DNA of 38,437 nucleotides from Limisphaerales bacterium. GTDB lineage: Bacteria > Verrucomicrobiota > Verrucomicrobiia > Limisphaerales > UBA11358. Each line of letters starts with the position of its first letter. Positions within the stretch are counted from its first letter, which is position 1. The stretch is taken from contig JANYCI010000126.1 of assembly GCA_025360325.1 (NCBI GenBank), forward strand, positions 1 through 38,437, given 5' to 3'. This document shows positions 7,720 through 16,817 of this stretch, one piece after another. Under the pieces are notes generated by a model, which did not search any database, was not told the origin of the DNA, and saw only the letters and a program-made list of their open reading frames with translations. A program made the translations under genes and the position numbers.

Positions 7720-7980
7720 GTGAAAGTCTGGGCGAATGACATTGGCCCGAACCTGGCCCGCCTCCGCCTCCGCCGTGGGTTGACGCAGGAGCAGTTCGCC
7801 GCGCAGTTGCAGGTCTTGGGCTACGACTTCAGCCGCCAAGTCATCGCGAACATCGAGTCCCGTCGCCGCCGCGTCTTTGAAGATCACCTGCGGGCATTCA
7901 TCCGGGTGCTGCGCTGCACGCTGGACGAACTGTTCTTCGGCGTTTCCCTGGTTTCGACCACCCATCCTGCGCGCCGGTGA
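7720..7980 (+). CDS. XRE/Cro-CI family helix-turn-helix regulator
   Basis: An 86-residue protein starting at GTG 7720. Nearly all of it is one HTH_XRE domain: IGPNLARLRLRRGLTQEQFA forms helices 1-2, then a long loop, SRQVIANIESRR forms the recognition helix, and a last helix ends in LRCTLDELFF. This small one-domain form is typical of repressors that control plasmid or integrative-element functions. It lies directly downstream of a gap with three dyads and 39 nt upstream of the methylase/helicase gene, so it probably regulates itself and perhaps the flanking genes. DNA binding is secure from the motif; the regulon is inference. Confidence 0.85.
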   Translation: MKVWANDIGPNLARLRLRRGLTQEQFAAQLQVLGYDFSRQVIANIESRRRRVFEDHLRAFIRVLRCTLDELFFGVSLVSTTHPARR

Positions 7981-8019
7981 GCAACCGGCATTTGCAAATT
8001 TCCCTGTCTGAGAGTAATT

Positions 8020-11000
8020 ATGGCCGCGCGAAAAACCAATGGCAACGACAGCCAGCAGCTTGATTTTTTCACAGCCGCTCTGCGAACTTATGACAACTCT
8101 GACGCAATACGGACGGATGGCCGAGAAACATTGGCGCGAACATCGCCCGAAACTCGTGCGCGAGCTGGAGGCGAAGGGGCAACTGCACGAGGCGTTGCTG
8201 GAGGCCGAGGAGAACACGAAGGACGAGATGCTGGAGCTGACGCAGCAGTTTCGCAGACAGGGAATGACTCCGCAGCAGGCCCACGACCGCGCGTGGGAAA
8301 TGGTGCGGGAGAACCACATCCTGCTGCCACCCGAGTCCTAGCGGACGGACACCAGTCAGCTAATCCACCGCAGAATTCAAACAACTATCGCATCACCGAC
8401 GCCGACCGGCTCGGCGATGGCTCGGCGAAACAAAAATTCAATCAAAACCTCGACGCCATCCGCACGCTGCTGCGGGTGGAAAAAGAACAGCGCCCAGCCA
8501 CAAACGAGGAGCGGGCCAGACTGGTAAAATATGTCGGCTGGGGCGCGTTCCCCGGCGCGTTCGCCAAGGACGGACAGCCCGCCGCACAGCTCATCGAACT
8601 TTTGAGCGCGGATGAGATCAAAGCCGCCCGCGCTTCCACCATCAACGCACATTACACGTCGCCGACGGTCATTCGCGCCATGTATCAGGCGGCGCAGCAG
8701 TTCGGTTTTCAGGGCGGCAACATTTTGGAACCTGCCTGCGGCATCGGCCATTTCATCGGACTTATGCCGGAAGAAATGCTCCGGCAATCAAACATCACCG
8801 GCATCGAGATTGATCCCATCACCGCACGCATCGCCAAAGCACTTTATCCCGACGCCGATATTCGCGAGCAGCCGTTTGAAAAATCCAAACTCGCCGAGGA
8901 ATCTTTTGACCTCGCCATGTCGAATGTTCCGTTTGGAGATTACGGCGTCCACGATCCGCGTTGGAACGACTACAAATTTTCCATCCATGATTATTTTTTT
9001 GCCGCCGCGCTGGAAAAAGTCCGTCCCGGCGGTTTGATGATGTTCATCACGTCGCGGCACACGCTGGACAAACAGGATTCTTCATTGCGCGAGTTGCTTT
9101 CTACAAAGGCGGAATTTCTTGGTGCAATCCGTTTGCCCAACACGGCGTTCAAGAAAAACGCCGGCACGGAAGTGACGACCGACATTGTGATGCTGCGGAA
9201 GTTGCGCGCGGGCGAAACGCCGCACGGCCCGGCATGGAAATCATCGGTGTCATTTACGAACGACCGCAAGGAGGAATTTTTCATCAACGAATACTTCGCC
9301 ACGCATCTCCACATGATGCTCGGCACGATGCGGCTGGCGCGCGGGATGTATCGCGAGGGCGAACCGACCCTCTCGCCCACCAGTCGTGAATTGAGTGAAG
9401 CATTGAAAGAAGCCGTCGCCAAACTTCCGCAAAATGTCTTTGTTGTCGAAACCAAATCCGTAGAACAAAAAACGCTCGACACCAACATCCCCGCACCCGA
9501 CCACATCAAGCCCAACGCTTACTGCGTCCATTCCGACGGGCGGATTTGTCTCAATGAAAACGGCACGTTAGAACCGCTGGATGATCTACCGGCCGAGACT
9601 CGCTCGCGCATCCGCCGGCTGGTTGACATCCGCGACCGGGTGCGCGGATGTCTGCGCTCGCAGCTTGATGGCAGCAGCGAGGAGCAGGTTGTCGAAGCCC
9701 GCTTTCAACTGAACCTAGTCTATGACCGTTTCATTGCCCGGTTTGGGCCGGTCAATGTTCCGGTCAACCAGCGCGCGTTTTATGGCGATCCAGATTTGCC
9801 GTTGCTGTTGTCGCTCGAAAATTACGACGACGAATCGCGCAAGGCGACCAAGGCCGCAATTTTCCGCGAACGCACCATCCATCACAAACAGGCTATCGAA
9901 TCCGTCGGCACACCGAAGGAAGCATTGCTCGTCACGCTGAATGAGAAAGGCCGGGTTGACCTTGACCGCATGGGCAGTCTGCTGAACAAACCTGTTGATG
10001 AAATCTTGCCCGACCTAAAAGGTTTGATTTTTCTGAATCCACTGTCGAAGCAATGGGAGACGGAAGATCAATACCTCTCCGGCAATATCCGTGAAAAATT
10101 GCTAGCGGCTGACACAGCCAGCACGAGTGATCCGCGCTTTCGCGAAAATGTCGAGGCATTGAAATCTGTCATGCCGCAGGATTTGCCGGCCACGGAGATT
10201 GACGTTCGGCTTGGAGCGTCGTGGTTGCCGTCTTCCGATGTGTGCGATTTCGTTCACAGCTTGCTTGGCATTCCATCTGGAGTTGAAGTCGGTCATATCC
10301 ACGCGCTCGGCACATGGAGTGTTGGCGGAAATTGGGAAGCACGCGGCGCTACCGCCAACACGACGGATTGGGGAACAGATCGTTATACCGGTTTGGAACT
10401 CATTGAGGAAACGTTGAATCTCAAAACGCCCACGGTCTATGATTATGTGGACAAGAAACCGTTTGTCAACGCGCAGGCCACCGAGGCCGCGCGTGAAAAA
10501 CAGGAGCGCATCAAGGAACAGTTTTCCAAATGGATTTGGTCAGACGACAGCCGCCGAGAACGGCTGTGCCGCCTTTACAATGACACGTTCAATCACTCTC
10601 GATTGCGGACGTTCAACGGCGAGCATTTGACTTTGCCCGGCGCTAGTTCAGTCATCAATCTGCACGGCCATCAAAAATCCGGCGTCTGGCGAATTTTGCA
10701 GACGGACAATACCTTGCTCGGCCACGTCGTCGGCGCGGGTAAGACGTTCACGATGGTTGCTGCCAGCATGGAGTTGAAGCGATTGAAGCTGGCGAACAAG
10801 CCGCTGTTCACCGTGCCCAATCACATGCTCGGCCAGTTCTCGACCGAGCTGCTCATGCTCTATCCCGGTGCAAATATATTGGTTGCGGGCAAAGAAGATT
10901 TTGAGGCACAGCATCGGAAAAAATTGTTCAGCCGCATTGCTACGGGAAATTGGGATGCCGTCATCGTCACGCACTCCGGCTTTGAACGCATCCCGCTGTC

Positions 11001-13161
11001 ACACGAAACCCAGGTGCGCTTTTTTCAGGAACAACTGGAAGACTTGGAGAAGATAAAACGTGAACACGCCGCACCGGAAAATCGCCGGATGGTGAAAGAA
11101 CTGGAAAAGGCCAAGAAACGGCTCGAAGCAAAATTGGAAGATTTGGCGGCGGCGCACAAAAAAGACAACACGCTCACTTTTGAAGAACTCGGCATAGACC
11201 GGCTGTTTGTGGACGAGGCGCACTATTTCAAAAATCTTTTCTACGTTTCCAAGATGACGCGCATCGCTGGCCTGCCACAGACGGCCAGTGAACGCGCGTT
11301 CGATATGTATCTGAAAGTCCGCCATGTCCAGTCGGTGAACAACGGCGGCGGCGTGGTGTTCGCCACGGGCACGCCCATTGCGAACAGCATGGCCGAGATG
11401 TTCACGATGCAGCGATACTTGCAGCCACAGGCATTGCTGAAACACAATCTGCATCACTTCGACGGTTGGGCGGCCACGTTCGGCGAGCCGGTGACGGCGA
11501 TGGAACTTTCCCCCGATGGTGCAGGCTATCGGCTCAATACGCGTTTCGCCCGCTTCGTCAACGTGCCGGAACTGATGCAGATTTTTCGGCAGACGGCAGA
11601 CGTGCAAACCGCCGCGATGTTGAACTTGCCACGCCCAAAGCTAGAAGGCGAAAAGCCAACCATCCGCAGCGCACCGGCATCCGAAGAATTGAAAAAGTTC
11701 GTTGAAGGTCTTGCACGCCGCGCTGAAGCGATGCGAACTGGACGTGTTGATCCGCGCGAAGACAATATGCTCAAAATCACAACGGAAGGACGCAAGGCGG
11801 CATTGGATTTGCGTTTGATGAAGCCCACATTGCCAGACGATCCACAGAGCAAGGTGAACCTAGCCGTCGAAAACATTCACAAGATTTGGGAAGCGACGAA
11901 GGACGGACGATTGGCTCAACTTGTGTTCTGCGATTTGTCCACGCCGCAGGCCAAGGGATTTTCAGTCTATCACGACATGGCCGACAAATTGGGGCGGCTC
12001 GGCGTTCCTGAAAATGAAATTGCCTTCATCCAAGATTATGATCCCGATGCCGCGAAGCTCGCATTGTTCCGCGATGTGCGATCAGGGAAAATCCGACTCT
12101 TATTCGGTAGCACGCAAAAAATGGGTTCGGGAACCAACGTGCAAGAACGGTTGATTGCCCTGCATCACCTCGACGCACCGTGGCGACCAGCGGACGTGGA
12201 GCAGCGCGAGGGCCGTATCTTGCGGCAAGGGAATAAAAATCCGTCCGTGCAAATTTATCGCTACGTCACCGAGGGCAGTTTCGATGCCTATATGTGGCAG
12301 ACATTGGAGACGAAGGCGAAGTTCATCGCGCAGGTGATGAGCGGGGACATGACCGTGCGGCGATTGGAAGACATGGACTCTGCCGCGCTGACGTATGCCG
12401 AAGTAAAAGCCATCGCTTCGGGCAATCCACTTGTCATCGAAAAGGCGCAGGTGGACGCCGAGTTAATGCGGCTCTCGCGGCTGCGCCATGCCCACGCCGA
12501 GGAACAGTATCGCATCCGTAACAATCTCCGTTATGCCCGCGACGAGGTGACGAAATGGAGCGAACGATTGGCAAACATGGGCGAAGATTTGAAGCTACGG
12601 CAGGATACGTCAGGCGAAAAGTTCTGCATCATGCTGGACAAGCAGCAGCTCGACAATCGCGGCATCGCCGGTGAATTGATTCTGCGGCGGGCGGAAAAAA
12701 TGTCGCAGCGTTTTGGCGACGACGTCCGGCTCGGCGCATTTGCGGGATATGATCTGTTTCTCCGCTGCGGTTTTAACAACGCCGCCGAACTCGTGCTGCG
12801 CGGCAAAAGCAGTTACAGCATCCGTGTCACCGACACGGCCATCGGAACCATCCGTTCACTTGAAGCGATGGCGCAGGGCTTTGAGGAACGCATGGCAAAA
12901 CTGGAAACGGATATTAAGGATTCGCAGAAACGCGCCAACGAACTCGAAACAAAAGTCGGTGCAGTATTTGAAAAAGAGAAACGCTATCATTTTTTGGTTC
13001 AAAGGCAGACTGAAATCGAGGACAAACTTGATCTCACTAAAAATCAGGCTCCGGTGCAGGTCGAGGACATCGCGCAAGAAACCAATCAAGAATCTAAATC
13101 CATCCAGTTGGCCACCAAGCCAAGCCACAACAAGAATAAACGGGCTGCCTTGCGAGTTTAA
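8020..13161 (+). CDS. Giant N6-adenine DNA methylase / SF2 helicase fusion (DarB/N12-methylase type)
   Basis: 1713 residues from ATG 8020. Residues about 125-180 (YRITDADRLGDG, LVKYVGWGAF) are the family's usual opening. The methylase follows, with SAM motif LEPACGIG at about 236-243 and the catalytic NVPF at 302-305 (an NPPF variant common in this family, to my recollection). The helicase has GAGKT at 905-909, DEAH at 1065-1068, an ATGTPIANS motif, and motif VI QREGR at 1395-1399. Coiled coil and charged helices fill about 1480-1690. Such proteins occur on phages (P1 DarB) and conjugative elements, where they may protect incoming DNA from host restriction. Residues 25-115 are Gly/Arg/Ala-rich and look like the shadow of a nested gene at 8090-8341. 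The only other in-frame start before the conserved domain is GTG 8293, which has no ribosome binding site. Confidence 0.9.
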   Translation: MAARKTNGNDSQQLDFFTAALRTYDNSDAIRTDGRETLARTSPETRARAGGEGATARGVAGGRGEHEGRDAGADAAVSQTGNDSAAGPRPRVGNGAGEPHPAATRVLADGHQSANPPQNSNNYRITDADRLGDGSAKQKFNQNLDAIRTLLRVEKEQRPATNEERARLVKYVGWGAFPGAFAKDGQPAAQLIELLSADEIKAARASTINAHYTSPTVIRAMYQAAQQFGFQGGNILEPACGIGHFIGLMPEEMLRQSNITGIEIDPITARIAKALYPDADIREQPFEKSKLAEESFDLAMSNVPFGDYGVHDPRWNDYKFSIHDYFFAAALEKVRPGGLMMFITSRHTLDKQDSSLRELLSTKAEFLGAIRLPNTAFKKNAGTEVTTDIVMLRKLRAGETPHGPAWKSSVSFTNDRKEEFFINEYFATHLHMMLGTMRLARGMYREGEPTLSPTSRELSEALKEAVAKLPQNVFVVETKSVEQKTLDTNIPAPDHIKPNAYCVHSDGRICLNENGTLEPLDDLPAETRSRIRRLVDIRDRVRGCLRSQLDGSSEEQVVEARFQLNLVYDRFIARFGPVNVPVNQRAFYGDPDLPLLLSLENYDDESRKATKAAIFRERTIHHKQAIESVGTPKEALLVTLNEKGRVDLDRMGSLLNKPVDEILPDLKGLIFLNPLSKQWETEDQYLSGNIREKLLAADTASTSDPRFRENVEALKSVMPQDLPATEIDVRLGASWLPSSDVCDFVHSLLGIPSGVEVGHIHALGTWSVGGNWEARGATANTTDWGTDRYTGLELIEETLNLKTPTVYDYVDKKPFVNAQATEAAREKQERIKEQFSKWIWSDDSRRERLCRLYNDTFNHSRLRTFNGEHLTLPGASSVINLHGHQKSGVWRILQTDNTLLGHVVGAGKTFTMVAASMELKRLKLANKPLFTVPNHMLGQFSTELLMLYPGANILVAGKEDFEAQHRKKLFSRIATGNWDAVIVTHSGFERIPLSHETQVRFFQEQLEDLEKIKREHAAPENRRMVKELEKAKKRLEAKLEDLAAAHKKDNTLTFEELGIDRLFVDEAHYFKNLFYVSKMTRIAGLPQTASERAFDMYLKVRHVQSVNNGGGVVFATGTPIANSMAEMFTMQRYLQPQALLKHNLHHFDGWAATFGEPVTAMELSPDGAGYRLNTRFARFVNVPELMQIFRQTADVQTAAMLNLPRPKLEGEKPTIRSAPASEELKKFVEGLARRAEAMRTGRVDPREDNMLKITTEGRKAALDLRLMKPTLPDDPQSKVNLAVENIHKIWEATKDGRLAQLVFCDLSTPQAKGFSVYHDMADKLGRLGVPENEIAFIQDYDPDAAKLALFRDVRSGKIRLLFGSTQKMGSGTNVQERLIALHHLDAPWRPADVEQREGRILRQGNKNPSVQIYRYVTEGSFDAYMWQTLETKAKFIAQVMSGDMTVRRLEDMDSAALTYAEVKAIASGNPLVIEKAQVDAELMRLSRLRHAHAEEQYRIRNNLRYARDEVTKWSERLANMGEDLKLRQDTSGEKFCIMLDKQQLDNRGIAGELILRRAEKMSQRFGDDVRLGAFAGYDLFLRCGFNNAAELVLRGKSSYSIRVTDTAIGTIRSLEAMAQGFEERMAKLETDIKDSQKRANELETKVGAVFEKEKRYHFLVQRQTEIEDKLDLTKNQAPVQVEDIAQETNQESKSIQLATKPSHNKNKRAALRV
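8090..8341 (+). CDS. TnpV-like small protein nested in the methylase gene
   Basis: An 83-residue reading lies in the +2 frame wholly inside the 8020-13161 gene. It contains YGRMAEKHWREHRPKL followed by a helical VRELEAKGQLHEAL segment and an AHDRAWEMVRENHILLP end. This matches the core of TnpV-type proteins of transposons and conjugative elements (known pattern YGRM, then EHRPxLY, then L-x-G-K-L). Its codons end mostly in G or C and it is amphipathic and charged, whereas the overlapping methylase frame here gives low-complexity Gly/Arg/Ala with poor third-base bias. I therefore take this frame as the main coding frame for this stretch. An ATG at 8039 would only add shadow-like residues. The biochemical function of TnpV is unknown. 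Confidence 0.7.
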   Translation: MTTLTQYGRMAEKHWREHRPKLVRELEAKGQLHEALLEAEENTKDEMLELTQQFRRQGMTPQQAHDRAWEMVRENHILLPPES

Positions 13162-13301
13162 GGAATGACAGCTAAAAAAGCTCGCAGCCCACGCGCGAGT
13201 AACTTTCCCCCGCACGGGTAGTTGCCACGCACACGCAAACTGCGAGCAATTCAGTCCAGCCGTTTTTGGTATTTCCCGGAATAATTTTTACCACCTGCAC
13301 G
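13162..13301. other. Convergent gap between the conjugation module and the GH operon
   Basis: This 140-bp gap separates the + strand methylase gene from the - strand GH cluster. It has a perfect 8-bp inverted repeat, GCTCGCAG at 13180-13187 and CTGCGAGC at 13240-13247 (52-nt spacer). Between the arms is a smaller CCCG-CA-CGGG dyad. There is no classical U-tract terminator, although a run of T lies near 13263 and again at 13285. It could be a bidirectional terminator or mark the edge of an element; neither is shown. Confidence 0.35.
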
Positions 13302-15041
13302 TCAGCGGGTGATTAGCCGATAACGATCTATTGCCGCGCCGAGGCCGGTTTTATGGTCGAAACCCTGCTCGAGATAAATTGAGGCGCAACCGGCGTGATG
13401 TTTTGCCAGCTCTCGCCACTCCAGCCAGAGCGCATCGTAACGCTTGATCGCATCATTGATTCGGGTGCGGTCGTATTGGCCCGATAAATCCCCTGACTTT
13501 CCATAAAGCAAAACCGTCCACGCCTGCTGGATGATTTCGTATTTGATGCGGCCGTAAGCGCAAGAAACCTCGACAAATTCCTGCGTGTTCGTATCCGCAA
13601 AATGAATTTCGCGGGCAAGCTTCTCAATATGTCTCCACATCGCCACTGATTCCGCTTTCTCCGCAACCGCCTTTTCTACCAGCCCTTTTTTGATGAAGTC
13701 ACTCAAGTCGGGTTCGTCAAAAAAATGGTCACGCGCCCACCAGACATTGATCTTCGCGCCGAGCGTCGTGAGTTGCCCGCGCAGCACGGCTCGCTCGGAA
13801 AGCAGGTTCAACTCGCGGAATTTTTTTGTGTCGGCTTCGGATAGTTTCAATTTCTCCCGCGCGAACCGGTTGAAATAAAATTCCTCGGTGCGCGTCGGGT
13901 CTTTCGCAAACTCGGCCACGACATAGGCATTCAAGTCGCACCACAATTCATTCTTGATGTAAGGCCCTTCCCAGCCGCCGCCGCGCGACCACGTCCACAC
14001 GCCGGCGCAAAGTTTGTTCGTGATGACATCGCGCAGGCCGCGCGGCTCGCCGGGCTTCATCAGCCAGGCGTATTCCTCCCAGCCGTTGATGACGCCGTCG
14101 CCGACGTAGTAGGGATGCGCGCCCTTGCCGTAAGCTTCGCGCTGGCACTGCACCTCGATGAGCTGCCGATGCTGGCCAATCATCAGCGTGGGATTGAACG
14201 GCGTGAGCTGGTGGAAATCGCCCTGCTGATGCTTGATGGAAAAAATCAGATTCGTGTGCGGGGCAATCGCATCCGTGACCTTGAGATAATAATTCGTGCT
14301 CTCGTGGAAATTCTGCGGGCCAAAACTCCATGTCCGATAAATGATAATCTTGTTCAACTTCTCACAAACCTCCTCGCGAAAAATGTTCAGCAGTTCGATG
14401 TGGCTCTGCTCGCCGTGCAGAATCGCCGAGCCACCCTGACGTTTACCTTCGGAAAAATTCCCGCTGGCCGCGTGATACGGATAATCCTGCAAATAAACTT
14501 CGCCAGTGCGGACGACGATGCTATCCAATTCTGGCACACGTTGGAAGGTCTCGCGCAGCAACGCGCGAAAAATTTCCTGCGTCTTCGGCCGCGAAATGTC
14601 GATACGGCCCTGCGAATCGCAAATCTCATCCTTGAATTTTGCGATGAGCTTTTTCGGCAGCAGAATCATGTCCGTGCCGGCGCAGCATTTTATCCCAGCG
14701 TCATGCGCGGCCTGCACTTGCGCCCGCAACGTCGCCGCCCGTTGCAAGGCCCAGTTGCGTTCCACGCTCCCCTCGGCGAGCAGTCCGGGCGCAATTTCAT
14801 CGAAAGTTTGGATGCCGCCAATCGAGCCGATGACCTGTCCGTTGTAGCCGCGTTCCGCGAGAAAGTGCGGATTCACGAAAGTGGACGCGGGGTAGCCCTC
14901 GCCCGGATTTCTGTGCGTCATGTCCAGCAGAAATTCCGGCGCGGCGAGTGCGAAGTCCGCGACCGCCGACGATAAAAAAAGAATCAGCAGCGCCAGAAAA
15001 CTGTTCCTGACGCTGCTGAAAATTGTAGCCGCAATCCTCAT
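13302..15041 (-). CDS. Secreted GH67-like putative alpha-glucuronidase
   Basis: 579 residues from ATG 15041, which overlaps the upstream fucosidase stop by ATGA; an earlier Met at 15086 lies inside that gene. A signal peptide is evident (hydrophobic residues 14-31, cleavage near ALAA, about 34). The pattern recalls a TIM-barrel GH: RTGEVYLQDYPYH (Glu181) near a barrel strand, then FSIKHQQGDFHQLTPFNP (Asp275) and EVQCQREAYGKGAHPYY (Glu296, Glu302). In GH67 alpha-glucuronidases a Glu acid and an Asp/Glu pair occupy similar positions (IKNGPIDFQ and EFQITQEY), so the likeness is suggestive but not close. The C-terminal 220 residues are helical. It is last in a rhamnosidase-arabinofuranosidase-fucosidase operon, so a role in trimming acidic side chains is plausible. 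It could also be an unassigned GH family. Confidence 0.5.
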   Translation of the reverse strand: MRIAATIFSSVRNSFLALLILFLSSAVADFALAAPEFLLDMTHRNPGEGYPASTFVNPHFLAERGYNGQVIGSIGGIQTFDEIAPGLLAEGSVERNWALQRAATLRAQVQAAHDAGIKCCAGTDMILLPKKLIAKFKDEICDSQGRIDISRPKTQEIFRALLRETFQRVPELDSIVVRTGEVYLQDYPYHAASGNFSEGKRQGGSAILHGEQSHIELLNIFREEVCEKLNKIIIYRTWSFGPQNFHESTNYYLKVTDAIAPHTNLIFSIKHQQGDFHQLTPFNPTLMIGQHRQLIEVQCQREAYGKGAHPYYVGDGVINGWEEYAWLMKPGEPRGLRDVITNKLCAGVWTWSRGGGWEGPYIKNELWCDLNAYVVAEFAKDPTRTEEFYFNRFAREKLKLSEADTKKFRELNLLSERAVLRGQLTTLGAKINVWWARDHFFDEPDLSDFIKKGLVEKAVAEKAESVAMWRHIEKLAREIHFADTNTQEFVEVSCAYGRIKYEIIQQAWTVLLYGKSGDLSGQYDRTRINDAIKRYDALWLEWRELAKHHAGCASIYLEQGFDHKTGLGAAIDRYRLITR

Positions 15042-16810
15042 TTCGCCGGTTGGAGCGTGACGGAACGCAGGTTCATCGCCTGCCAATTTTCCGCGACCGG
15101 TTTCACCGTTAGCGTGACGCTGCCGGCGGCGAGGTCAAGCGTGCCCGTCAGATTGGAGCGCTTGAACTTCGTGTAATCCTTCGTGGCCGGCGACGTGCCG
15201 GAAAGTTTTTGTCCGGCGACGCTGACCTCAAACTTGGCCGATTCCAGTGCGGCGATTTCGGCGCTCACTTTGAATTTTCCGGCGCGGTCAATCTTGAATG
15301 TCCACGCCGCCGCATCTTCCGCGTTCCCCCAGTATCCGATATTGTCTTTGCCGTCGCCCTTTTCGTATTGCAGCGCACCGCGCAAATCCGCCTCGCTCGC
15401 CATGAGCCGCACCGAGCCGTCCGACTCCTGCGTGATGGCCGTGGCCGAGATGTCCGGCGTGCCCTTGATTTTCAAAACGACGGTGGAAGAAATTATATCC
15501 GGCGCCGTTTGCGGAACCGAAACCGTGACGCCGTCCACGCCGCTGGCGGTCGAAAGTTTTTTGTATCCGCCAAGCCAGTTCTTTTGCAGCAGATGCGCTG
15601 CGACAATTTCATTTTTCAATCCCGGCACAACCAGTTTGCCGTCCGCAGGCCAGTTGAAGACGTGGAGGTAAAGCGTCGTCTCGTTGCCGGAAATTTTCTT
15701 CGTGCAGCGACCCCACGGCAGCCGCTTGAACGGCGTCGCGGTCGTGCCGTAGATGCCTTCGCCGTTCACCTTCATCCATTCGCCGACGGCCTTGAGCCGC
15801 TCGATGCTGGGCGCGGGAATTTCCCCCGCCGAGGTCGGCCCGACGTTGAGCAGATAATTTCCGCCCTTGCTCGCGATGTCCACGAGGTTGCGGAGAATCG
15901 TCTCGGTGGATTTCCAATTGTTGTCGTAGCTCTTGAAACCCCAGGTGTCGTTCATCGTCATGCACGTTTCCCAATCGCGGCCGGGGAAACCGGTGGCGGG
16001 AACGTATTGCTCCGGCGTCTCGGTATCGCCCTTGAAATCGCCGCCGAGCCGGTTGTTGTGGATGATGCCGGGCTTGAGTTTCAGCAGCTCGATCAATTTC
16101 GCGGCACGCTCCTGATTCATGTCGCACGACGTGTCCCACCAAAGCACGGCGGGAAATTCGCCGTAGTTCGAGAGTAGCTCGCGCATCTGCGGCACGGCAA
16201 CTTTGTCAATGTATTCGTCCATGTCGTGTTTCTGCGCCGGATCCCAAGCGCCCTTACATTCCGAACCGCCGTTGTTCCAGTCCTGCGCCTGCGAATAATA
16301 AAAACCGAGCTTCACGCCGTATTTGCGGCACGCGGCGGCGAGCGGCGGCAACACATCTTTGCCGTAAGGCGTCGCGTCCACGATGTTCCACAGACTCGCC
16401 TTCGTCGCGAAATTCGCGAAGCCGTCGTGATGCTTCGCCGTGATGACGATGTATTTCATGCCCGCCGCCTTCGCGAGCTTCACCCACGCATCGGCATTGT
16501 AGTTCGTCGGGTTGTAGCCCGTCGCAAATTTCTGATACTCGGCCATCGGGATTTTTCCGTTGCACATGATCCACTCGCCGATGCCGGAAATTTTTTTGCC
16601 ATCATAAGTTCCGGCGGGCACGGAATACACGCCCCAGTGGATGAACATCCCGAAGCGCGCCGCGCGAAACCATTCCAGGCGTGCATCGCGCTGGGCGGCG
16701 GTCTCGTTCGCGTAAGGATCGGGCGATTCGGCGGCGTAAGACGCGAATTGCAGGCTTGCAGCCGCAAGCAAAGCAGCACAGATAGATTTTAGTTTGGTTT
16801 TGTGTTTCAT
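15038..16810 (-). CDS. Secreted GH29 alpha-L-fucosidase
   Basis: 590 residues from ATG 16810; a Met at 16834 lies inside the upstream gene. It has a signal peptide (about 1-26, cleavage after SYA). The catalytic TIM barrel has FGMFIHWG (about 53-60), AKHHDGF (about 125-131), and AVLWWDTSCDM with the nucleophile Asp226, the classic GH29 W-x-D site. GDTETPEQ (261-268) provides a candidate acid/base Glu. A SKGGNYLLNVGPT motif ends the barrel. A beta-sandwich domain (about 460-590, with NIGYW) follows and is shared with the two other GH29 proteins here. GH29 enzymes remove terminal alpha-L-fucose from glycans outside or in the periplasm. It starts 7 nt after the GH127/GH146-propeller gene and is coupled to the next gene by ATGA. 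Confidence 0.9.
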   Translation of the reverse strand: MKHKTKLKSICAALLAAASLQFASYAAESPDPYANETAAQRDARLEWFRAARFGMFIHWGVYSVPAGTYDGKKISGIGEWIMCNGKIPMAEYQKFATGYNPTNYNADAWVKLAKAAGMKYIVITAKHHDGFANFATKASLWNIVDATPYGKDVLPPLAAACRKYGVKLGFYYSQAQDWNNGGSECKGAWDPAQKHDMDEYIDKVAVPQMRELLSNYGEFPAVLWWDTSCDMNQERAAKLIELLKLKPGIIHNNRLGGDFKGDTETPEQYVPATGFPGRDWETCMTMNDTWGFKSYDNNWKSTETILRNLVDIASKGGNYLLNVGPTSAGEIPAPSIERLKAVGEWMKVNGEGIYGTTATPFKRLPWGRCTKKISGNETTLYLHVFNWPADGKLVVPGLKNEIVAAHLLQKNWLGGYKKLSTASGVDGVTVSVPQTAPDIISSTVVLKIKGTPDISATAITQESDGSVRLMASEADLRGALQYEKGDGKDNIGYWGNAEDAAAWTFKIDRAGKFKVSAEIAALESAKFEVSVAGQKLSGTSPATKDYTKFKRSNLTGTLDLAAGSVTLTVKPVAENWQAMNLRSVTLQPAK

Positions 16811-16817
16811 AAATCGT

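Noticed and set aside
7364-7723. 119-residue open frame in the gap before the XRE gene
   Set aside because: It starts at a TTG without a ribosome binding site, has no recognisable fold, and covers the dyads; its composition looks like non-coding DNA.
15209-16177. 322-residue open frame on the + strand opposite the GH29 fucosidase
   Set aside because: Arg/His/Val-rich shadow composition, no initiation signal, and a strong real gene on the other strand.
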